Source of the DNA: Oscheius tipulae
Lineage: Eukaryota; Nematoda; Chromadorea; Rhabditida; Rhabditidae
NCBI GenBank assembly: GCA_037178975.1
Contig: JASJZH010000005.1
Location: 868,001 to 932,000 of the forward strand
Direction of reading: 5' to 3'
Length of the DNA stretch: 64,000 nt
The position numbers and the translations under genes were made by a program. Below the pieces are notes generated by a model that saw nothing but the letters and a program-made list of their open reading frames with translations, was not told the origin of the DNA and did not search any database. This document shows, in pieces, positions 57,690-64,000 of the stretch (the stretch's first letter is position 1; each line of letters opens with the position of its first letter).

Positions 57690-58770
57690 GGGACAAATCG
57701 ATACTCTTGATCTTTGGATCATCAAAGACCGACATTTGGGCGTCCTCTTTCGACTCATACCTTTATGAATCTGCTCTTCCTTTCTCTCGATGCTCTCCAT
57801 GACCATTTCTCGAAGTCCACCAGTCAGATCAATAGCCACAGTGGATGCCTGGTCGGGGTCCTAAAGTCGATCCTCTATAGATCATATGGATCAAAGACGG
57901 AATGTGACTGCATGGAGATACTCTGGAATCTGGCGGAAGATGAGGGGAATAGGGTCATCATGGCAGAAGATAGGGCATTCCTACGATTCCTTCTATCCTA
58001 TTTGATTGTAGGAGATCCCGATGATATGGTGGCGGATTGCAAGGTGTCCCTTTTTCATTTTTCTACAAAAGCCTATTTTTCAGCAACGGTCACTTCACTT
58101 GTTTCTTCTTCTGATGCAAGGCCATCGTCTAGCAGACAATGTCCAAGAGTTTCTGCAAGAGAATATTCATATTCTGTTGTTAGGACTGAGTGATGTATAT
58201 TATGAGGATCGCTATCAGAACTATACTTTCCGACTGCTCGAGAAGGCACTTCAGGTAAGAGACAGAGAGACAGAGACACCAAACTGCAGGTCATTAATGT
58301 TCTGACTCTTAGCGAGAGCCGTCTTCTCCGCCTCTGTACCATTCACAATCTACCCGGACAGAACTCCTTCATCAATCGCCTTTACCAAGTCCTTATTTAC
58401 CACGCTAATAGCTTATCTACTTTACTTTATGTTTGTCTTTCCTCTTTTCCCAAAAGGACTCTACGCTTTTAGTCAAACAGAATTCGACTGAACGCTACTC
58501 TCGCCATCCCTGTTCTTCAGATCTTGGAGCGCTGTAGCCAGCACAGGACTCTAGTGGAGCGGATGGTGGGTCGAAGCGAACCCAGCTACATCTTTTTCAC
58601 GCTGCTCGATAATATCAACTCGTCAGCCGTCATCAGAGCTTCGATACTCCGGATTTTTACTAAAATTTCTGAGGTTCCGAGTGCTCATCAAGCTCGATTC
58701 AAGTGGTACTTGAAGACAGATCGTTTGAAGGACATATGTGAAATATGTTCTTGTATGAAATAAAAATTCT
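57690..58770 (+). CDS. Unrecognised armadillo/HEAT-like helical protein
   Basis: Plus-strand exons give DAIFWKGQIDTLDLWII, SILYRSYGSKTECDCMEILW, LAEDEGNRVIMAEDRAFLRF, then DNVQEFLQENIHILLLGLSD, YYEDRYQNYTFRLLEKALQ and, after another intron, ILERCSQHRTLVERMVGRSE, SAVIRASILRIFTKISEVPS and WYLKTDRLKDICEICS. Repeated amphipathic helices and LL-rich turns suggest an armadillo-type scaffold, such as in large BEACH- or trafficking-related proteins, but no specific family was recognised. The start is unclear: a TCTCTGTCTC tract precedes the first exon without a clean AG. The 3' end may extend to about 59060. Confidence 0.5.
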
Positions 58771-58932
58771 ATACTCCCTGTCTTTCTGTATCTCTACCTC
58801 TTTGTCTTTCTGCCTCACGATCTCTCTGTCTCTTTGTGTCTCTATCTCTCCCTGTCTCTCAGTTCATACCTCTCTGTTTCTCAAACAGTTCATTGACTCC
58901 TGTTATCCAATATTACGCTCACAACACACTTT

Positions 58933-59156
58933 TCAGCAGAGTAGACACAGTGATGGTCGCCTTGACATGGGTTGCCGACCTACTCTTTTTGCCTTGCTTT
59001 CTGCAGGTTTTTGTCAACAGTCTAGTCCATACCGGTTGGTTGTTTGTAGTCAAGAGCTAGAGCAGTGATGGGAGCCGCCAACACAGCAAGAAGTAGACTC
59101 TGGAGTTTTGGATAGAGAGACAGAGAGACAGACATTACCACCGCAAGGAAGCACAT
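58933..59156 (-). CDS. Small secreted peptide precursor, split-signal family
   Basis: Exon 1 (59156-59139, 18 nt) encodes MCFLAV. A 39-nt intron with canonical ends follows. Exon 2 continues SLLLAVLAAPITALALDYKQ. A further intron (GTATGG...CTGCAG, about 36 nt) leads to exon 3, with KAKR and MSRR dibasic sites and the end PSLCLLC before TGA. Dibasic sites next to short segments recall a neuropeptide-like precursor. It overlaps antisense the weak 3' extension of the plus-strand helical gene. Confidence is limited by the short length. Confidence 0.45.
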
Positions 59157-59607
59157 TCTGGTTAAATGAAGAGTTTGGACAGGGGTGTCTTTTAACTGAA
59201 CTGGAGCCGATGAAATGTGGAAAGTCTGAGGGCAAAGAAATAGAACAAGAGCGCAGTTTCAATGGAACATGGCAGCAAGAAGCAGGATCTGAAAACACGA
59301 AAGAAAGAAAAGAGACAGTCTTACAGTAGAAGGAAGGTCCTAACAGAGCCGGAAAGAGTTCTACCAAAGATCGCCGTCCCAGCCCCGAGAATCGTAACGG
59401 AGCGTAAGCGCCCGAGAGTTGGTGGCAGACTCTCGGGATCTCTCTACTACTGAAGCGCAATGGTGTGCCGTCTGCCCGTCCGTGCGTCATCACGAAGCAG
59501 AAGTTATATATATAGCAGCGATACTTAATGTTCGCACTCTTATAAAAATTACTGTGGCTCATAGGAACTACTCTGCTTTTCTGTCTCTCAGTCGAAACTC
59601 AAAACTG

Positions 59608-60242
59608 TTAGTTCATTGGTTTCTCACAAACATATTGTGGTTCTACAGTATCACATGTCACATCATCCCACTGTCCCTGGGTTCCCGCCATTCCTGTCAA
59701 CTCGTCCGAGAAGAACAACATGCAGTCCCCACTGTTATCCGGCTGATTCATGGCCCAGTTGATGAAATTGAACTAAAACTTTGCTTCATCTTCAAACTGT
59801 CAAGTTCTTACGGCAGAGCCATCAGCCCAGCCAAACATTCCCGATCCGGCCGGATTGGCCATTCCTCCTACCCACGTCTGTCCGAGGTAGCCCATGGCAG
59901 TTCCTGACATTGTAATCGCTCAATTTTAGCCATTTTTTGTCAGAACCTGGACTTACAGACAATGAAGTCGTTCTCAGCCGTGCTGTGAATAGAGGCCAAA
60001 TTGCCTCCCATAGCGACACAGTCAGCCTGCGCCTGATCATAGGTGGCTGCTGTCTTGACCACTATGTAGCAATTGGTCTGGAAGAGGGTGTAGCCAGTGT
60101 CACAGGAGGCTGAAATGTTTTGAACCTGACGAGAAAGTACAGGTGAGACTAGTGTAAATGTCAACTCACGGGTTTGGGGAGTGGCAGTTGGCATACATGC
60201 CTGGCCTAAAGAAAAAAGACCAGCTAATATGAATAGAAGCAT
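59608..60242 (-). CDS. Secreted C-type lectin domain protein
   Basis: The signal peptide MLLFILAGLFSLGQA is preceded by TTATTTCAGG. The lectin domain has SCDTGYTLFQTNCYIVV, YDQAQADCVAMGGNLASIHS (the conserved C...LASIHS), TWVGGMANPAGSG, WADGSAV, INWAMNQPDNSGDCMLFF (the NQPDNSG sugar/calcium-site variant) and WDDVTCD ending YVCEKPMN. Four exons. One intron is 44 nt. Another is 38 nt, and only the acceptor TTGAG keeps the frame open, because the obvious GTCAG acceptor would create a stop. Nematode C-type lectins are often secreted pathogen-response proteins. Calcium-binding EPN or QPD is represented by QPD. Confidence 0.85.
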
Positions 60243-60645
60243 CCTGAAATAAATTCAAGATAGTACGGGAGAGAGATCGGAAGCCAAGATAGGCAATAAC
60301 CATGCCCATGTGTCCCGCGAGATGCCCTATACAGGGGTGGCGGTTCGCTGAAATATGTTTTGTCCGTCGACTAATGGGATGAGGAATGGACAGATTGTGC
60401 AATCTAGAAAGAACGATAGATCAAAGCGGATGCTAATAAGATACTCCTTCTCCTGTTTCTGTGGGCTTGGACGGGGTGCATTATGTAGATTAGGGAGGGA
60501 GACAGAGAGATAGAGAAGACGGGAGAGATCAAGTCTATGCGGACAAAAAAAATGTTCATATCAAGTATTTATTGTTTAGGGCCAAATGTTTCCGGAGCCG
60601 ATCTTCTTGTAAATCGTCTTCTGGGAATCCTGACCACTGCGGATA

Positions 60646-60826
60646 TCAGGAGCATCTCTCCTGTGGGACTTCTCTACAAGATACCAAAATTTTCATCACA
60701 CTTGACGGAGGAGAGCAGTCACCGTCCTCCACGCAAGCTTTGCGCATAGAGACAGCTACAAGCAGAATAATCTGAAGAGACCTGGGACCTAAAAAGATAG
60801 CAGTCTACCAGCAGGAAGAAGCGTAT
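60646..60826 (-). pseudogene. Split-signal Cys-rich peptide gene lacking ATG
   Basis: The 18-nt first exon (60826-60809) reads IRFFLL from ATACGCTTCTTCCTGCTG, so the start is ATA, followed by a 37-nt intron with canonical GTAGAC and CTTCAG. Exon 2 gives IILLVAVSMRKA, CVEDGDCSPPSS, then Cys at VSCREVPQERC and TGA. Exon sizes and positions match intact relatives. An in-frame Met in exon 2 (SMRKA) could not give a signal peptide. Likely a recently decayed copy, or one using non-ATG initiation. Confidence 0.5.
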
Positions 60827-60829
60827 CTT

Positions 60830-61339
60830 TGCTGAGTCGAGATAGGGAGAAAAGTCATAGATTTTATTGGGAAATACATTGAGACCGAAAACTGATGAGG
60901 GGGATAATCTGTTGATTACTATTTTGGCCGACTATACAATGAACGACGGGATCAAAACACGTATAGAAGACATACGGATAGAATTCCCTAAGAGGAAAGA
61001 GAGACTATTTCTCTATCTCCCTGTCTCTCCAACTCTTCCCTAAACTGAAGCTTCGAATTCCTGCGCCCTGTTTGTCTGCACAGATCCGTGAGCATCAATT
61101 GACTGTCCAGAGGTCTCAGGTTTCTTCCAGGATTTCCACTTGAGCGTACCTAAACAGAGAGTCTGGGTATCAAAAGCATTTTTTCTACTTCAGACTTTAT
61201 TCACTTCCAGTCAATAACAGGCGGGATGACATGGATTGCAGCTAGGAAGACAGAGAAGCTTGTATGGCTTGTAGAGAACTACTCAGTTCCTCCCACATCT
61301 TCGTCCCGGAACATGAAGCAGTCTAGACGACAGACTCCG
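60830..61339. other. No confident gene
   Basis: A minus-strand frame (GTLKWKSWKKPETSGQSIDA, about 61040-61150) after a TTTAG acceptor may be an exon, but its partner was not found. A GAATAAAG signal lies at about 61197. Confidence 0.3.
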
Positions 61340-61471
61340 TCAACAGCGTCGTCCCATGGATGGAAGACACATCAGGTCGAAGAGACTAGAAATCTGGACT
61401 GGAAGGAGACAGAGCAGAGCCTAGAGAGATAGGGAAGGATTCTGGGAGCTTATTAGTAAGAAGAGACGCAC
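61340..61471 (-). pseudogene. Split-signal peptide gene with GTG start and altered donor
   Basis: Exon 1 (61471-61454) is GTGCGTCTCTTCTTACTA, homologous to ATGCGTCTTCTTCTCCTG at 44407 but with GTG first. The donor reads ATAAGC where GTAAGC is expected. A 33-nt gap ends TCTCTAG. Exon 2 reads ALLCLLPVQISSLFDL and ends MCLPSMGRRC with TGA. The signal-like hydrophobic core is intact. As read it could not be spliced or started normally. Confidence 0.4.
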
Positions 61472-62343
61472 GATGTTTGGAAAACTGAAGAGATGGCTTT
61501 TATTGGAGAGAGTCACCGCTGGGAAAATATGGCAACTGGTCATTGGAACAGATCAGGATAACGGTAAAGACTGTCTCACTATCTCTACTCCCCTAGTTCA
61601 CAGCACCGAAATCCCCAAGACACTCTTTCTAATACGGGTCCCAGTCGACCAATATGTCATTACACTCTGCCCTCCTAATAATAACCATCCGGTAATGAAG
61701 GGTCCCCGGACCCATATACGGGATTGTGTCCATCTAGAAGGTTATTGCTCTTGCTCCCCCTAGGGAAATGACAAGAGTACAAGTGTTTACGCTTCAAAAT
61801 TGAAGTTGCGACCAATCCTCGTCTCTACTACCTCCCCTTTTTGACGCTCGGTCAAACAATGCGTCGACGACAGGTAGGAAATTGGATACCTCGGCGGGTG
61901 GTAGAGCACGCGCATCACGGAAAGACCCCTCCCGAAGTTGCGGGAGAGCCTCCGGGAGAGAGGACAGAGAGTCGGGAATCCAATCACTGCGTAACACCGA
62001 AGCTCATTTGCATAGAATAGTGGGTCGAATTGTCAGGGCTGTTTGGGGTGAGGCTGGAGTACGGATATACAACTCTCTCTCTCTCTCTCTCTCGTACTGG
62101 ACACAGATCTGTGCCCCGAAGAAGGCAAACAAAAGCAAAGAGAGCAGTCATGTCATTGTAGTAGTGGTCTAGATACAAAGAGACAGAGATCTGGGTTCTG
62201 GGGTTTCTTTTTGTTGCTTTTTTGGTTCTGAAAGCGTAGAAGCATTGCTCTGTTTTCATCCCAATAAAACGGGCAAACCCTTTCATCCGGAAGACTCGGC
62301 CCCATATTTGGAACCACAACATGTTTTTGCACCCTTCAGGCCC
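61472..62343. other. Intergenic, (CT)n tract
   Basis: (CT)n at about 62073-62091. Open frames here show no domain or splice pattern. Confidence 0.4.
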
Positions 62344-62350
62344 TATAAAA
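62344..62350 (+). promoter_or_regulatory. TATA box of the 62.4-kb peptide gene
   Basis: TATAAAA, 38 bp before the ATG at 62382. TTCTTCCAG between the two may serve as a trans-splice acceptor. Confidence 0.55.
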
Positions 62351-62381
62351 GTCGGTTCTTCCAGTGATTTTCCCGCCAGCA

Positions 62382-62643
62382 ATGCTTCCAATCTTCCTTG
62401 TAAGTTACTTTTTCTTACTATGACTTTATTCAGATCATACTGCTCCTTCCTCTGTCTCTCTGTAGCTCTCCTTCATGCCAAATTGACGAAGACTGCTCTT
62501 TATATGAGTTCTGTTACAGCGGTAATTGTCATCCTGGAATTGGAACAGAAGAACCCAGACTGGAGAGGTTGGACAAGAGATCTGTAGATTGTAGTCAGTG
62601 TACTGATCAGCCAGTCCCTGACTGGTGTAAACAGTGCCAATAA
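62382..62643 (+). CDS. Small secreted Cys-rich peptide, split-signal family
   Basis: Exon 1 (62382-62399, 18 nt) encodes MLPIFL. A 34-nt intron with GTAAGT and TTCAG follows. Exon 2 (62434-62643) gives IILLLPLSLCSS to finish the signal peptide, then CQIDEDCSLYEFCYSGNC (C-x5-C-x5-C-x4-C, the same spacing as the 6389 gene), a linker with LDKR, and a second set CSQC...WCKQC before TAA. The stop overlaps a CAATAAAA poly(A) signal. A TATA box lies just upstream. All signals are canonical, which makes this one of the two best members of the family. Confidence 0.7.
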
Positions 62644-62759
62644 AAAAATGCAAAAACGCAAGCCCTCATCTCTCATAATCTGTATCATTTGTACCCTCCT
62701 TTGTCACCAGCTCTGCCCTTGCGAGCCTCCTCACTGGCTTCGGGAAGGCCTTGGTATCA

Positions 62760-62850
62760 TATCTGTTTGTAATCACGGGGCTGGGAATCGAACCCGGCAC
62801 CTTGCGGTTGTGGGGACGTCATGCTAACCACTTGACCATTGCGACGCAAG
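62760..62850 (-). tRNA. tRNA-like sequence, probably pseudogene or SINE-derived
   Basis: On the minus strand an A-box-like TGGTCAAGTGGTTAGCATGA and a B box GGTTCGATTCC are spaced as in tRNA genes, with a passable T arm. The acceptor arms do not pair and no anticodon loop with U33 and a purine at 37 is found. It is more likely a tRNA-derived repeat or dead gene than a working tRNA. Confidence 0.35.
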
Positions 62851-64000
62851 CTGCTGCCGCTTGGGCGAGGGGAGAAGTGGAAGAGACTCGGTTTGGAGGG
62901 AGATGAGGTCGTGAAGACAGAGAGATAGAGACCTGGATTTGTAGACAGGCATTCCATTCCACTCAATTGACCACCCTGAAAGATAAATGACGCGAGAGTC
63001 TGTCTCTTTTGGTCAATAAGTCTCCCTGGACTGTTAGCTGACCAATCTCGCGCTCTCTCTCCTTTGCCGTGCTATGAGTTCTGTCGGCCTCGAGAGGGGG
63101 CGGTGCAAGGAGTGGCCGCCACAGCCGGCTGTCTCTCCTCTCTCTCCCTCTCTCTCACTGTGCAAAGCCATGTCCAAATAACTTGGGCTATTCACAGAGA
63201 CCCCATAAGCCTGTAAGACGACGGACGATTAGCACCCATTTTACTTTGATTGCTGTCGTAAGTTGTATTAATAGGAGAGGGGACAGTGTCCACTCTCTTG
63301 TCCTCCTTCTTATTCTCGAAAACGGGAGTATCACTCTCAAGTGGCTCTCTTGAACAATACGAGCCAGCAAAAATGAATGAGCAGTGTCTTGACCCACTAT
63401 CATCCCTTCATCCTCTTGCTCTGTGCTGTACTCTCAGACAGTTCCTGGTTCCCACTTCCATGACAAATTTCCTGTCGTTGGGGCTTCTATCTGCTCAGTC
63501 TCTGTATCGAGTTACTTTATCTCCTGTAGGTTCTGTTAATTCCTTCCCCCACCGACTCTCACTCTCTTTGAACCACCATCTGTCATTCTTGACTCCCAAA
63601 CTGATCCGTGTACTCTAGTCTCAGTCAGTTCTTCTGCAATCTTCACTCTCTCTCATGACTCTTGACTGGGTTCATACCAATCGAGATTCCTGTCAGCCCT
63701 ATCTCTTATACTCAGTCCCAAGTTTTTTGGTACTAAACTATCTGAACACTCTTCCGACTCATTCCCAGTTAACGGAAAACACGCTCAATCTCTGACTCTG
63801 TGCTTTCATACCTGACTTAACTGTCTATCACTGTCACTTTTCTTCCTCAACTTTCTGCTGTACTCTCAACTAGCTCTGTCTCAAATATTTTATCATGACC
63901 CTTGACTTGTAAATTTTTCATCTAACTCTTCGAAATCTCTGTGACTGTCACAGAGTACTGTCTCTTTCGAGGAACTTGATGAGCTTGGCTTGACTCATAC
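62851..64000. other. Pyrimidine-rich, no gene seen
   Basis: The plus strand is dominated by TCTCTGTC, CTTGACT and ACTCTCA phrases, especially from 63300 to the end. These resemble the introns and the 3.2-3.65 kb repeat of this window. It may be intron of a gene beyond the edge. Confidence 0.4.

Noticed and set aside
61200-61340. Minus-strand frame CVFHPWDDAVDGVCRLDCFM, like a C-type lectin end
   Set aside because: It contains an in-frame stop, has no upstream lectin exons, and overlaps the better-structured split-signal peptide copy in another frame.
1-64000. Bacterial features (operons with ribosome binding sites, CRISPR arrays, prophage)
   Set aside because: Spliced genes, animal receptors, poly(A) signals and simple repeats show nuclear animal DNA. 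The regular repeats are protein-coding ankyrin units or microsatellites, not CRISPR.

Overview
This window is animal nuclear DNA, and I read it as a free-living or parasitic nematode; the species is not determined. The evidence is three sigma-type glutathione S-transferases of the nematode kind, an SXP/RAL-2 (DUF148) secreted protein, nematode secreted PLA2-like genes, a serpentine chemoreceptor, and a run of genes whose ATG lies 0-12 nt after a canonical TTTCAG acceptor, as expected for spliced-leader trans-splicing. Genes are dense and lie on both strands. They are cut by extremely short introns, mostly 34-44 nt with many at 38. Many introns carry degenerate GAGACAGA or TCTGTCTC tracts.

Layout. 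0-6 kb: the 3' end of an NTMT1-type methyltransferase and a complete RABL6 homologue with a membrane RING-finger gene nested antisense in its largest intron. 5.9-10.7 kb: two small secreted peptide genes, a Ser/Gly mucin-like gene and a broken trypsin-like protease. 11.1-14.5 kb: a nicotinic receptor subunit. 14.7-16.3 kb: a decayed peptide gene beside a mariner/Tc1-class element with TA target duplication. 17.3-19.1 kb: a 7TM receptor and a broken PLA2-like gene. 19.2-32.9 kb: a minus-strand block of a 24-repeat ankyrin protein, a pseudokinase (HGN loop), a kinase (HGD loop) and a large GTPase, with a decayed GTPase copy on the plus strand between them. 33.5-34.7 kb: PLA2-like and ankyrin remnants. 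34.8-38.7 kb: three GST genes around a 320-bp (ACAGAG)n array. 40.1-43.6 kb: an angiomotin-like coiled-coil gene. 44-48.6 kb: a peptide gene, a decayed kinase and a nest of inverted-repeat elements. 48.8-53.8 kb: the SXP/RAL-2 protein and a molybdenum cofactor sulfurase. 55.2-57.4 kb: a muscarinic receptor with a PLA2-like gene nested antisense. 57.7-62.6 kb: a helical protein of unknown kind, a C-type lectin and several more small peptide genes. The last kilobase is pyrimidine-rich and apparently non-coding, apart from a tRNA-like sequence.

The strongest candidate for something undescribed is a family of about nine short secreted peptide genes scattered over 57 kb. Where its structure is clear, each member has a first exon of only 18-21 nt coding the first residues of a signal peptide, a short intron, and then the rest of the signal plus a short, often cysteine-rich, peptide. 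Several members have a non-ATG start codon or a non-AG acceptor although the reading frame stays open. The second candidate is the ankyrin-kinase-pseudokinase-GTPase block, whose component families recur as fragments elsewhere in the window.

Gene models were assembled by eye from reading frames and splice sites. Exon edges stated to the base are those I could check. 5' ends and some middle exons remain open, and some frameshifts could be assembly errors rather than true mutations.
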